Assembly: GCF_010730955.1 (NCBI RefSeq)
Contig: NZ_AP022577.1
Span: 3,410,001-3,474,000 of the forward strand
Length of the DNA stretch: 64,000 bases
From: Mycolicibacterium aubagnense
GTDB taxonomy: Bacteria; Actinomycetota; Actinomycetes; Mycobacteriales; Mycobacteriaceae
Direction: 5' to 3'
The stretch's first letter is position 1. Each line of letters begins with the position of its first letter. The notes under the pieces were generated by a model. The model saw only the letters and a list, made by a program, of their open reading frames with translations, searched no databases and was not told where the DNA came from. Shown here in pieces: positions 27,757 through 39,930 of the stretch. The position numbers were made by a program, and so were the translations under genes.

Positions 27757-28308
27757 GTGGGGAGTTTCGGGGGGCCACAGTCGGACGCGTCCGACGCAGA
27801 ATTGCTCGCGGCACACGTCGCCGGTGAGCGGTACGCGTTCGAGGAGCTGTTCTACCGGCATCGCCACCAGCTGTACCGGCTCGCGCGGTTGACGAGCCAC
27901 GACCCGCAAGACGCCTTGGACGCCCTCCAGGAGGCGCTGTTCAAAGCCCACCGCCATGCGCCGCGGTTCCGGCACGACAGTTCAGTCCGCAGCTGGCTGT
28001 GCCGCATCGTGGTGAACTCGTGCCTGGACCGCCTGCGCCACAACAAGTTTCACCGCACCGAAGAACTCAGCGACACGGCCTGCCAGACCGCGGACCCCGC
28101 GCACCGGGTCGAGACCACCATCGTCGTCGAACGCGCACTGCTCCGGCTGCCGGTCGAACAGCGGGCGGCGGTGGTCGCCGTCGACATGCAGGGCTACTCG
28201 GTGGCCGAGACGGCGGCGATGCTGGGCATCGCGGAGGGCACGGTGAAGAGCCGCTGCGCGCGGGCCCGGGCGAAGCTCGCCCAGTCGCTGGCGCATCTCT
28301 CCGACTGA
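27757..28308 (+). CDS. sigM: ECF RNA polymerase sigma factor SigM
   Basis: A 183-residue extracytoplasmic-function sigma factor. Region 2 spans about residues 22-90 (FEELFYRHRHQLYRLARLTSHDPQDALDALQEALFKAHRHAPRF) and region 4 about 125-178 (LLRLPVEQRAAVVAVDMQGYSVAETAAMLGIAEGTVKSR). In Mtb SigM controls a small set of secreted and cell-surface genes and is held by the anti-sigma factor encoded next to it; that pairing is kept here. GTG 27757 follows TATGGT by 6 nt, suggesting a leaderless transcript. Confidence 0.94.
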   Translation: MGSFGGPQSDASDAELLAAHVAGERYAFEELFYRHRHQLYRLARLTSHDPQDALDALQEALFKAHRHAPRFRHDSSVRSWLCRIVVNSCLDRLRHNKFHRTEELSDTACQTADPAHRVETTIVVERALLRLPVEQRAAVVAVDMQGYSVAETAAMLGIAEGTVKSRCARARAKLAQSLAHLSD

Positions 28309-28382
28309 CCGGGGCCGGTCACGTGACGTTTTTCCGCCGCACACCGGGTTCGACAGACAGTCGTGCCCGGCGACGGCCGGAT

Positions 28383-28388
28383 TAGGCT
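28383..28388 (+). promoter_or_regulatory. Putative leaderless -10 for the anti-SigM gene
   Basis: TAGGCT followed by 7 nt and GTG 28396. It suggests that the anti-sigma gene can be transcribed apart from sigM. Confidence 0.45.
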
Positions 28389-28395
28389 TCCGCAG

Positions 28396-29160
28396 GTGGA
28401 CGACGAACACGCCGATCAGTCCGTCTCCCTGGAACTGCTCGCCGATCTCCAGGCCGGACTGCTCGACGACGCCACGGCGGCCCGCCTGCGCCAGCGCATC
28501 CGGGACGATCCCGTGGTCGCGCGGCAGTACGCCGAACTCGAGCGGGTGCGCCGCGACCTCCATGACCTGGCGGACGACACCGGTGAGAGCGACATCCCTG
28601 CCGACGTCACGGCGCACATCGGATCAGCCCTGCGCGAGGCCGGCACTCGACCGCCACGCCACGCCGTCGTCCCTGCGCACTCGGCCGGCCACGGTGCGCG
28701 CAGCACCCGTCCCGGCGTCATCGCCGGCGCCGCCGCCGGTCTCATCGCGATCGCTATCGGCGCCACCGTCGTGCTCAGCGGGTCTGACGAACCGGCGCGG
28801 GTCTCCGCCGGCCCCACAGCGGCGTCGCTGACCGTGCAGCGGCAGGCGGGCATGCCGTGGTCCGACCGGCAGATCCTCGACCTGCGGAGCCGGCCTCCCG
28901 AGTTGGGAGCGCTCGCCGCGCCGGATCGCTTGCCGTCCTGTCTGCAGGGTCTCGGCTACTCCCCCACCACCCGGATTCTGGGTGCCGCCACCCTGACCGG
29001 GCGCGACCGCGCCCAAGTGCTTCTACTGCTGCCTGGGGCCGACCGCGGCCCGACGATGGCCCTGGTCGTGTCTTCCGACTGCAATTCCGCCAACGCCGGC
29101 CTGATCGCCGATGCGGTCATCGCAGATCCGCCGGCCGACCCGCCGGCACCCGGCCGCTGA
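28396..29160 (+). CDS. rsmA: Anti-sigma-M factor (Rv3912 homologue)
   Basis: A 254-residue single-pass membrane protein. The cytoplasmic N-terminal part (about 1-90: SVSLELLADLQAGLLDDATAARLRQRI, QYAELERVRRDLHDLADD) would bind SigM. One transmembrane helix lies at about residues 115-135 (VIAGAAAGLIAIAIGATVVL), followed by an extracytoplasmic domain of about 115 residues. It lies 87 bp after sigM. GTG 28396 (leaderless spacing) is preferred to the upstream start at 28363, which lacks a Shine-Dalgarno. Confidence 0.87.
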   Translation: MDDEHADQSVSLELLADLQAGLLDDATAARLRQRIRDDPVVARQYAELERVRRDLHDLADDTGESDIPADVTAHIGSALREAGTRPPRHAVVPAHSAGHGARSTRPGVIAGAAAGLIAIAIGATVVLSGSDEPARVSAGPTAASLTVQRQAGMPWSDRQILDLRSRPPELGALAAPDRLPSCLQGLGYSPTTRILGAATLTGRDRAQVLLLLPGADRGPTMALVVSSDCNSANAGLIADAVIADPPADPPAPGR

Positions 29161-29185
29161 CCGCCCCGGAGCCCGTCAACCGCCC

Positions 29186-29212
29186 GGGAACACCGGCACT
29201 TACCCTGGTGTT
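29186..29212 (+). promoter_or_regulatory. SigH-type promoter of trxB-trxC
   Basis: GGGAAC (29186-29191) and GTT (29210-29212) are separated by 18 nt, fitting the mycobacterial SigH/SigE pattern GGAAC/T-N16-20-GTT. The predicted start is near 29219, giving a leader of about 60 nt before trxB. In Mtb the same operon is known to be induced by SigH under thiol oxidation. Confidence 0.65.
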
Positions 29213-29281
29213 ATAGGCGTACCGACTCTGGCAGCAGGCCAGCCAGGTATGAGCCTGACCAGAGGCAGATGAAAGGCGGCC

Positions 29282-30217
29282 ATGACCACCCCAGACACCG
29301 TGCACGACGTGATCATCATCGGCTCCGGCCCGGCCGGCTACACCGCCGCGGTATACACGGCTCGTGCCCAGCTCAAGCCGCTGGTTTTCGAAGGTGTCCA
29401 GTTCGGTGGTGCGTTGATGACCACCACTGAGGTGGAGAACTACCCGGGCTTCAAGGAGGGCATCACCGGCCCCGAGCTGATGGAGGAGATGCGCGAGCAG
29501 GCCCTGCGGTTCGGCGCCGACCTGCGCATGGAGGACGTCGACGCAGTGTCGCTGGACGGCCCCATCAAGACCGTCACCGTCGACAACGAGACCTACCAGG
29601 CGCGCTCCGTCATCCTCGCGATGGGCGCCGCTGCCCGGCATCTCGGTATCCCCGGTGAGCAGGAGCTCATCGGCCAGGGCGTGAGCACCTGTGCCACGTG
29701 CGACGGTTTCTTCTTCCGCGACCAGGACATCGCCGTGATCGGCGGCGGCGACTCCGCCATGGAGGAGGCGACGTTCCTGACGCGCTTCGCCCGATCGGTG
29801 ACGCTGATCCACCGCCGGGACGAGTTCCGCGCGTCGCGCATCATGCTGGAGCGCGCGCAGGCCAACGAGAAGATCACCTTCGTCACCAACACCGAAGTTC
29901 TTGCGGTGGAGGGTGATTCGAAGGTCAGCGGGTTGCTCCTGCGCAACACCGCCACCGGCGAGGAAAGCAAGCTTCCCGTCACCGGCGTGTTCGTCGCCAT
30001 CGGTCACGACCCGCGGTCGGGCCTGGTGCGCGGCCTGGTCGATCTCGATGACGAAGGTTACGTGCAGGTGCAAGGCCGTACCACTAACACTTCACTGGAC
30101 GGTGTTTTCGCCGCCGGCGACCTGGTCGACCACACCTACCGACAGGCAATCACCGCGGCCGGCAGCGGCTGTTCGGCGGCCATCGACGCCGAGCGCTGGC
30201 TGGCCGACCACAGCTGA
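29282..30217 (+). CDS. trxB: Thioredoxin reductase
   Basis: An NADPH-dependent FAD enzyme of 311 residues that reduces thioredoxin. The FAD motif is [18 protein letters not shown], the redox-active CATC is at C137/C140, the NADPH motif is [10 protein letters not shown] with HRRDEFRAS, and the C-terminal FAD motif is [28 protein letters not shown]-type Shine-Dalgarno bases lie just before ATG 29282. It is followed 41 bp later by trxC and preceded by a SigH-like promoter. Confidence 0.97.
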   Translation: MTTPDTVHDVIIIGSGPAGYTAAVYTARAQLKPLVFEGVQFGGALMTTTEVENYPGFKEGITGPELMEEMREQALRFGADLRMEDVDAVSLDGPIKTVTVDNETYQARSVILAMGAAARHLGIPGEQELIGQGVSTCATCDGFFFRDQDIAVIGGGDSAMEEATFLTRFARSVTLIHRRDEFRASRIMLERAQANEKITFVTNTEVLAVEGDSKVSGLLLRNTATGEESKLPVTGVFVAIGHDPRSGLVRGLVDLDDEGYVQVQGRTTNTSLDGVFAAGDLVDHTYRQAITAAGSGCSAAIDAERWLADHS

Positions 30218-30258
30218 TCGTCCTATCCCCCACAGAGTTCACCCGAGAGGAGCAATAC

Positions 30259-30591
30259 ATGAGCGAGGGCAGCGCAACGCTGACCGTCACCGACGGTTCG
30301 TTCGACAGCGACGTCATCAAGAGCGGCACCCCGGTGCTGGTCGATTTCTGGGCGACCTGGTGCGGACCGTGCAAGATGATCGCCCCGGTTCTCGAGGAAC
30401 TGGCGGGTGAGAAGGCAGGGGAACTGACCGTCGCCAAGCTCGACGTCGACGCCAACCCCGAGACCGCCCGTAACTTCCAGGTCGTCTCGATCCCGACCCT
30501 GATCCTGTTCAAGAACGGCGAACCGGTGAAGCGCATCGTCGGCGCCAAGGGCAAGGCAGCCCTGCTGCGGGAGATCGCCGACCAACTCTGA
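30259..30591 (+). CDS. trxC: Thioredoxin
   Basis: A 110-residue cytoplasmic thioredoxin with the classical active site WCGPC (C35/C38), the buried Asp in VLVDFWATW and the cis-proline loop [14 protein letters not shown]. It donates electrons to ribonucleotide reductase, peroxiredoxins and other targets after reduction by the adjacent trxB product. A strong Shine-Dalgarno (GAGAGGAG) precedes ATG 30259. It is co-transcribed with trxB. Confidence 0.97.
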   Translation: MSEGSATLTVTDGSFDSDVIKSGTPVLVDFWATWCGPCKMIAPVLEELAGEKAGELTVAKLDVDANPETARNFQVVSIPTLILFKNGEPVKRIVGAKGKAALLREIADQL

Positions 30592-30749
30592 CTCAACTGG
30601 CGGGGTGCGGTCCGTCCGGAGAGGATGGGTCGCGCCGCCGCTGCCAGTGAAGTTGCGGGATTCAGCGGGGAGTCTGCGACAATGGGACTCGGCGTCCCGC
30701 CAGTGCGCCGCTGTCCGCCCGCCTGGCGTCTGTGATTGAAAGGCCAGGA

Positions 30750-31943
30750 ATGTCGATACTGCGTCGCGGGGACCGGGGAGGTTCGGTCACCGAGATTCGG
30801 GCGGCGCTGACCGCCCTGGGACTGCTGGACAGTCCCGACGCGGATCTCACCACCGGCAGGCACGTCGCTCTCGATCTCTTCGACGAAGGCCTCGACGAGG
30901 CCGTGCGGGCCTTCCAGCAGCAGCGTGGGCTCCTCGTCGACGGCATGGTCGGTGAGGCCACCTATCGAGCGCTGAAAGAGGCCTCGTACCGGCTGGGGGC
31001 GCGCACGCTGTCACACCAGTTCGGTGCCCCCATGTACGGCGACGACGTCGCCACCCTGCAGGCACGGTTGCAGGATCTCGGTTTCTACACCGGTCTCGTC
31101 GATGGTCATTTCGGTTTGCAGACCCACAACGGCCTGATGTCCTACCAGCGCGAGTACGGCATGTTCCCGGACGGCATCTGCGGTCCTGAGACGTTGCGCT
31201 CTCTGTACTTCCTGGGCTCCCGGGTCACCGGCGGTTCGCCACACGCGATCCGCGAAGAGGAACTCGTGCGGCGCAGCGGCCCACGCCTGACCGGAAAGCG
31301 GATCATCATCGATCCGGGTCGCGGCGGCGACGATCGCGGGCTCATCATGACCAGCCGGTCCGGCCCGGTCAGTGAAGCCGACGTCTTGTGGGATCTCGCC
31401 AGCCGGCTGGAAGGCCGCATGACGGCCATCGGCATGGACACCTTCCTGTCCCGCCCCGTCAGCGGCAGCCCGACCGACGCCGAGCGCGCCTCGACCGCCA
31501 ACGCGGTCGGCGCCGATCTGATGATCAGCCTGCGCTGCGCCAGCCTGCCCAGCCCGGCGGCCAACGGCGTCGCATCGTTCTACTTCGGCAACTCACACGG
31601 TTCGGTGTCCACCATCGGCCGCAACCTCGCCGACTTCATTCAGCGGGAAGTCGTGGCACGCAGCGGTCTCCGCGACTGCCGGACCCACGGCCGGACCTGG
31701 GACCTGTTGCGGCTCACCCGGATGCCCACCGTGCAGGTCGACCTCGGCTACGTCAGCAGCCCGCACGACCGGGAGCTGCTGACCTCCCCCGGTTCCCGCG
31801 ACTCCATCGCCGAAGGGATCCTGGCCGCGGTGAAGCGGTTGTACCTGTTGGGCAAGAACGACCGTCCCACAGGCACTTTCACCTTCGCCGAGCTGCTGGC
31901 TCACGAGATGTCGGTGGAACAGGCCGGCCAGGCCGGCGCGTAG
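30750..31943 (+). CDS. cwlM: CwlM, amidase-like regulator of peptidoglycan precursor synthesis
   Basis: A 397-residue protein with two peptidoglycan-binding-type domains (about residues 8-80 and 90-155) and an amidase_3 fold (about 182-365). The first zinc-ligand motif reads DPGRGG, so Arg191 replaces the metal-binding His, consistent with CwlM being a non-enzymatic activator of MurA. The C-terminal RPTGTFTFAELLAHE contains Thr374, the position I recall as the PknB phosphosite in M. smegmatis CwlM. ATG 30750 has GAAAGG 6 nt upstream; GTG 30732 is the alternative. There is no signal peptide. Confidence 0.95.
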   Translation: MSILRRGDRGGSVTEIRAALTALGLLDSPDADLTTGRHVALDLFDEGLDEAVRAFQQQRGLLVDGMVGEATYRALKEASYRLGARTLSHQFGAPMYGDDVATLQARLQDLGFYTGLVDGHFGLQTHNGLMSYQREYGMFPDGICGPETLRSLYFLGSRVTGGSPHAIREEELVRRSGPRLTGKRIIIDPGRGGDDRGLIMTSRSGPVSEADVLWDLASRLEGRMTAIGMDTFLSRPVSGSPTDAERASTANAVGADLMISLRCASLPSPAANGVASFYFGNSHGSVSTIGRNLADFIQREVVARSGLRDCRTHGRTWDLLRLTRMPTVQVDLGYVSSPHDRELLTSPGSRDSIAEGILAAVKRLYLLGKNDRPTGTFTFAELLAHEMSVEQAGQAGA

Positions 31944-32033
31944 TCCTTCTCCCGTCGGGGTTTTCGCCGCAAGCGTGCCGTGAAGTCGCGGTAACCGCTT
32001 GTCTCCGCGCCTGGACTGGTTGAATCGGTCGAT

Positions 32034-32390
32034 ATGGGTCGCAGCGTGGCCGAGCTCCTGAAGCAACGGCGAGACGAGCCCTTGTTTGTTCAGGGCACCG
32101 TGGCCAATCAGTGGCGCTTCTACGACCGATTCGCCGCGATCGTGCTCCTCACCGCACCAACCGATGTCATCGTGGACAGGGTGCAGCGTCGCCCGCACAA
32201 TCCGTTCGGCAAGACCGCCGAAGAGCGGGCCCGGATCCTGGCTGATATCGCGGAGACCGAACCGCTGTTGCAGCAGTCCGCCTCGCACGAGATCGATACG
32301 GCCCGTCCGCTTTCGGAGGTCGTCGACATTCTCGCCGACATCGCCGACGGTGCCGGACCCGCGCCGCAGGGCCGCATGCCTGGGGGCTGA
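32034..32390 (+). pseudogene. Truncated P-loop kinase-like (AAA/shikimate-kinase-like) gene
   Basis: A 118-codon open frame matches only the C-terminal part of a small actinobacterial P-loop kinase family: LFVQGTVANQWRFYDRFAAIVLLTAPTDVIVDRV, then RRPHNPFGKTAEERARILADIAETEPLLQQSASHEIDT. The expected N-terminal 60-70 residues with the G-x4-GK[ST] nucleotide-binding loop are absent, and no such sequence is readable in the 90 bp upstream. It is therefore a 5'-deleted remnant. It marks the left edge of an accessory stretch between cwlM and the Rv3916c homologue. Confidence 0.75.
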
Positions 32391-32518
32391 CGGCGCCGCT
32401 GTCGCCGCTGGGTGACGGTGCGCTTCTCCACCGACGCGTGTGCGGCGAGATGCCGGAAGTCGTGTGGGCGGCGTGCCGGCTGCACACCCGCGGGCACTCT
32501 GGGGTGCCGCTCAGCCTG

Positions 32519-34518
<2,000 letters not shown>

Positions 34519-34570
34519 GCATCCGCCGATCGCCATCGACACACAAGGACACCCCGTACGGACCATCACA

Positions 34571-34993
34571 TTGCACAACGGCGTCGCTCAGGCCCTGGAA
34601 ACCGGGTACCGACACATCGACACCGCAGCGTCGTATCAGAACGAACGGTCCGTCGGGCGTGCGCTCGCCGCCGGCGGCATCCCGCGCGACGAGCTGTTCG
34701 TCACCACCAAGCTGTGGATGGAGCACGCCGGCCAGGAGGCCACCCCGGCCGCCGCGCACGGCAGGTCGGTCGGTCAGGTCGTGCTGCGCTGGCTGATCCA
34801 ACGCGACGTGATCGTGATCCCCAAATCCGTCCGCCCCGAGCGGATGCGCGAGAACGTCACCGTCTTCGATTTCGAACTCACCGCGGGCCAGATGGACGAG
34901 ATCGCCGCGATGGACACCAACACGAGTCTGTTCTTCGATCACCGCGATCCCGCGATCGTCGATCAGTTCTCCGCACGTCGCATCAACGTCTGA
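34571..34993 (+). pseudogene. Aldo/keto reductase with two in-frame deletions
   Basis: A 140-codon frame reads like a shortened 2,5-diketogluconate-reductase-type enzyme (normally about 275 residues). It keeps [29 protein letters not shown] and the end [27 protein letters not shown]. Missing are about 20-25 residues after TLHNGV and about 120 residues after HAGQEAT, including the barrel strand with the catalytic His. Both gaps keep the frame. No ATG or GTG starts the frame; TTG 34571 lies inside the expected N-terminus. It is most likely a non-functional remnant. Confidence 0.75.
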
Positions 34994-35091
34994 CGGCCGA
35001 CCGGCACGGAGATCGACTCGTGGATACCCCGCATGCCACACCTGCTGGAGAAGTTCGGCGCCGTCCACCGCACCTTCACCGAAGCCCACGA

Positions 35092-35107
35092 TGTTTCACG
35101 TGGAACG
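35092..35107. promoter_or_regulatory. parS site
   Basis: TGTTTCACGTGGAACG: the core GTTTCACGTGGAAC has one change from the ParB consensus GTTTCACGTGAAAC. It lies in a non-coding gap just downstream of the pip stop codon. Confidence 0.75.
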
Positions 35108-35116
35108 GTCGCGCGG

Positions 35117-36073
35117 TCAGCCCTCCGGAGTGAACCGCGCGACGGCCGCCGTGATCGCAGCCACCATCGCGGGACTGCCCGTGTGACCTGAGTCCTCGAT
35201 GATCTGGAGCTCGGCATCGGGCCATGCCTCCGCCAGTTCCCACGCTGTCCGGACGGGCGCGGACAGATCCAGCCGACCGTGGATCAGGATGCCCGGGATT
35301 CCCCGGAGCCGGTCGGCATCGCGCACTAGTTGCCCATCGTCCAGCCACGCCGCGCGGGCGAAGTAGTGCGTGCAGATCCGCACGAATGCCAGCCGCGCGG
35401 CGTCGATCTTCGCCGAGTATTGACCGGGCTTCCCCATCGACTCGTGGGCGATTGCGGCGTCCTCCCACGCACACCAGTCGTACGCGGCCCGCTCCCGCAC
35501 CGCGGCATCGGGATGCTCCAACAGCTGCCGATAGGCCTCGACGAGATTGCCGTCTCGGTGCTCCGCGGGCACGCCGCTCCGGAACCGTTCCCACTCGACC
35601 GGGCGGAAGAGCCGCAGCCCGCGGTACAGCCAGTCGACCTCCTGCGGCCGCGTCATCGTCACCCCGATCAGCACGATGCCCAGCACCCGATTCGGGTACC
35701 GCTGTGCGTAGGCGAGGATCAACGTCGAGGCCCAGGAGCCGCCGTACAGCAGCCACTGCTCAATGCCGAGATGACCCCGCAACGCCTCCATATCGGCCAG
35801 CAGATGCTCCGTCGTGTTGCACGACATGTCGGTCGACGGATCGGCCGCGCTGGGCACGCTGTCCCCGCACCCGCGTTGATCGAACTGCACGACATGGAAC
35901 AGCTCGGGGTTGAATTGCTTGTGTGCAGTGCGGGAGCGGCCGGCTCCGGGCCCGCCATGGACGATGAGCACGGGGCGTCCGGCAGGGTTTCCTCGCATCT
36001 CCCAGTACATCTTGTTGCCGTCACCGACATCGAGCAGCCCGGAAGCATCCGGATTCAACGGCATCTCCCCCAC
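35117..36073 (-). CDS. pip: Proline iminopeptidase
   Basis: A 318-residue alpha/beta hydrolase that removes N-terminal proline from peptides. The family motifs are all present: HGGPGAGRS, FDQRGCGDS, the nucleophile GGSWAS (LLYGGSWASTLILAYAQRYP), HGRLDLSAPV with the acid, and DSGHTG with the catalytic His. GTG 36073 is chosen because TACGCT ends 7 nt upstream; ATG 36064 would remove three residues. It is not part of the Rv3915-Rv3916c order of Mtb, so it belongs to the accessory stretch. Confidence 0.93.
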   Translation of the reverse strand: MGEMPLNPDASGLLDVGDGNKMYWEMRGNPAGRPVLIVHGGPGAGRSRTAHKQFNPELFHVVQFDQRGCGDSVPSAADPSTDMSCNTTEHLLADMEALRGHLGIEQWLLYGGSWASTLILAYAQRYPNRVLGIVLIGVTMTRPQEVDWLYRGLRLFRPVEWERFRSGVPAEHRDGNLVEAYRQLLEHPDAAVRERAAYDWCAWEDAAIAHESMGKPGQYSAKIDAARLAFVRICTHYFARAAWLDDGQLVRDADRLRGIPGILIHGRLDLSAPVRTAWELAEAWPDAELQIIEDSGHTGSPAMVAAITAAVARFTPEG

Positions 36074-36080
36074 GGCCGCG

Positions 36081-36086
36081 AGCGTA
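36081..36086 (-). promoter_or_regulatory. Putative leaderless -10 for pip
   Basis: TACGCT on the minus strand, 7 nt before GTG 36073, and only 13 bp from a parS site. Confidence 0.45.
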
Positions 36087-36098
36087 CGGGACGATCGC

Positions 36099-36114
36099 TG
36101 TTTCACGTGGAACC
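36099..36114. promoter_or_regulatory. parS site upstream of pip
   Basis: TGTTTCACGTGGAACC shares the core of the site at 35092. It sits where the -35 region of the pip promoter would be, so ParB binding could affect pip transcription. Confidence 0.75.
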
Positions 36115-36153
36115 AACCGGCCGGAGGCCGCACCCAACGTGGCGCCTACGCGC

Positions 36154-36906
36154 TCAGCGCCGGGGCGTCCACAGCACCGGACTCTGGAGCGCCCCTACCG
36201 GCTGCTGCAGCTGCGCGCTGTCGAGCAGTCGCTCCAGGGCCGCCTCGACGTCCGCCTTCCAGCCGAGTCCCTGTTCCAGCTCCAGCCGGAGCCGAGGGAA
36301 GTACGGGTGCGGCGCGATGATCTCGAAGCCGTTGTCCTGGAGGAAGTCGGCCTCGATGACGCACTGCTCGACGCTGCACTCCCCGAACGCCTCGACCGTC
36401 GCCGCCAGCTCTGCCGGACAGGCGTGGAGCTCACCGAGGTGGGCCACCTCTGTGGTGCGGCCGAATGCCTCCAGTGCGCGCACACCACGTCGAACCAGAT
36501 CAGCTACGACGGCCGCGATGAGATGGCGCGGCAGCGCCTCCCCTTCCTCATTGCAATCGACACCGATGGAGGTCAGCAGAACCGCGTCAGGACTGACCGG
36601 TCCGGTGGGAAAGCGTCCCGCCCGAGGTACCGCGCGCGGCGGTGCGTAGAACGCGTAGCCGAGACACGGCGCGTCGTCGTTGGGGTCCTCGGCGCGGTCG
36701 GGGTCGCAACCGACGGCCAGCTGTCCGCACGATCCCCACTCGAGCATGACCATCGACAGCCATGCTTCCTTCTCGAACTCGGGGTCGCTGAGATGGTCAC
36801 TGTCACCAAGGGCGGACGGATCGACTTCCCAGAACACACAGCGCCGCGCATGCTTCGGCAGCCGCTCGAATGACTCGAGGCGCAGCGGCGTGATTCGTGA
36901 TGTCAC
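36154..36906 (-). CDS. Conserved protein, GNAT-like fold, Rv3916c homologue
   Basis: A 250-residue cytoplasmic protein starting TSRITPLRLESFERLPKHARRCVFWEVDPS, strongly like Mtb Rv3916c from memory. The stretch VLLTSIGVDCNEEGEALPRHLIAAVVADLVRRGVRALEAFG has the pattern of a GNAT acetyl-CoA-binding region, but the substrate and activity are unknown. GTG 36906 has GGGAG 5 nt upstream. In Mtb it lies directly beside cwlM; here 4.2 kb intervene. It is upstream of, and in the same direction as, parB in the physical map. Confidence 0.88.
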   Translation of the reverse strand: MTSRITPLRLESFERLPKHARRCVFWEVDPSALGDSDHLSDPEFEKEAWLSMVMLEWGSCGQLAVGCDPDRAEDPNDDAPCLGYAFYAPPRAVPRAGRFPTGPVSPDAVLLTSIGVDCNEEGEALPRHLIAAVVADLVRRGVRALEAFGRTTEVAHLGELHACPAELAATVEAFGECSVEQCVIEADFLQDNGFEIIAPHPYFPRLRLELEQGLGWKADVEAALERLLDSAQLQQPVGALQSPVLWTPRR

Positions 36907-37017
36907 CAGACTCCCGTCGTCGGCCCGATCGGATCAGGCTGCCTCTTCAGGATAGGAGAACCCGGCGCCGTCGACCCAGTTTGTTCAATCGGGGCCGACG
37001 GGCGCCGAACGTTGAAC

Positions 37018-37033
37018 TGTTCCACGTGAAACA
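37018..37033. promoter_or_regulatory. parS site downstream of parB
   Basis: TGTTCCACGTGAAACA has one change from the consensus TGTTTCACGTGAAACA. It lies in the gap between the Rv3916c homologue and the parB stop codon. Confidence 0.75.
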
Positions 37034-37136
37034 TCGTCGTCCCTTCCCCGTCCCGCGCGCCAAAAATGTCACCGTCACAGTGACGTAACTGGTCCTGGTG
37101 GCTGGTCAGGCTGTCGCAAACCCAAAAATCGGTCGC

Positions 37137-38153
37137 CTAGCTCTGTTCGGTCTTCATCAATTCGACGATGCGCTGAAGGTCGTCGACCGAGCCGAACTCG
37201 ACGACGATCTTGCCTTTGCGCTTGCCGAGGCTCACGGTCACCTTCGTGTCAAAGGCAGTCGACAGTTGCTCGGCGACGTCCTGCAGCCCGGGCATCTGAA
37301 TCGGCTTGCGCTTGGGTGCTGGTGCCGGCTTGTCGCCGTCCCGGTTGGCCAGAGTGACGGCCTCTTCCGTCGCGCGCACCGACAGTCCTTCTGCCACGAT
37401 GCGGGCGGCGAGCTCTTCCTGCTTCTCCGCTCCCCCTTCGAGAGCGAGCAGCGCACGGGCGTGGCCGGCCGACAGCACGCCGGCGGCAACGCGACGCTGT
37501 ACCGCGATAGGCAGTTTCAGCAGACGGATCATGTTGGTGATCACCGGTCGCGACCGCCCGATGCGCGTCGCGAGTTCCTCGTGGGTGACGTTGAACTCTT
37601 CCAGCAGCTGCTGGTAGGCCGACGCCTCTTCGAGCGGGTTCAGCTGCACCCGGTGGATGTTCTCGAGCAGGGCGTCGCGCAGCATGTTGTCGTCGGCGGT
37701 CTCACGCACGATCGCCGGGATGGCGGTCAGACCGGCCTCCTGCGAGGCGCGCCAGCGACGCTCACCCATGATCAGCTGGTAGCGGTGCGGCCCTGTCGGC
37801 TCGCTCAGCTCGCGTACCACGATGGGCTGCATGAGTCCGAACTCGCGGATCGAGTGCACCAGTTCGGCGAGCGCCTCATCGTCGAACACGTGGCGGGGCT
37901 GGCGCGGGTTCGGCTGAATGGCCGACGGCTCGATCTCGCGGTACACCGCGCCGATGGCTTCAGCTTCCGCCTTGGCTGCCGCCGCGGCCGCGGCGCCGTT
38001 GGTCAGCGTTGCGGGCGCCCCACCGATCACCACGTCGGCGGCGGCAGACCCCATCCGCAGCGAAGTGTCCTGCTGCTCGTCTTCGGGTGCACCGGTCGGG
38101 ATGAGCGCCGCCAGCCCCCGACCGAGTCCGCTGCGCTTACGTGGCTGCGACAT
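37137..38153 (-). CDS. parB: Chromosome partitioning protein ParB
   Basis: A 338-residue CTP-dependent clamp protein that binds parS and organises the origin region. The N-terminal part has [24 protein letters not shown] and the CTP-site motif GERRWRA, the central helix-turn-helix is [26 protein letters not shown], and the C-terminal dimerisation domain ends [17 protein letters not shown]. It starts 2 bp after the parA stop, with a GAGG Shine-Dalgarno inside parA, so the two form an operon. Several parS sites lie around it. Confidence 0.97.
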   Translation of the reverse strand: MSQPRKRSGLGRGLAALIPTGAPEDEQQDTSLRMGSAAADVVIGGAPATLTNGAAAAAAAKAEAEAIGAVYREIEPSAIQPNPRQPRHVFDDEALAELVHSIREFGLMQPIVVRELSEPTGPHRYQLIMGERRWRASQEAGLTAIPAIVRETADDNMLRDALLENIHRVQLNPLEEASAYQQLLEEFNVTHEELATRIGRSRPVITNMIRLLKLPIAVQRRVAAGVLSAGHARALLALEGGAEKQEELAARIVAEGLSVRATEEAVTLANRDGDKPAPAPKRKPIQMPGLQDVAEQLSTAFDTKVTVSLGKRKGKIVVEFGSVDDLQRIVELMKTEQS

Positions 38154-38155
38154 CG

Positions 38156-39921
<1,766 letters not shown>

Positions 39922-39930
39922 TTAAGGTGC

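Noticed and set aside
30592..30660. Possible hairpin after trxC (CTGGC and GCCAG arms)
   Set aside because: Arms are short and interrupted with no T-tract; not convincing as a terminator.
34996..35104. Open frame after the decayed aldo/keto reductase (SWIPRMPHLLEKFG) with high third-position GC
   Set aside because: It has coding-like composition but no start signal, no recognised family and runs into a parS site; too short to call.
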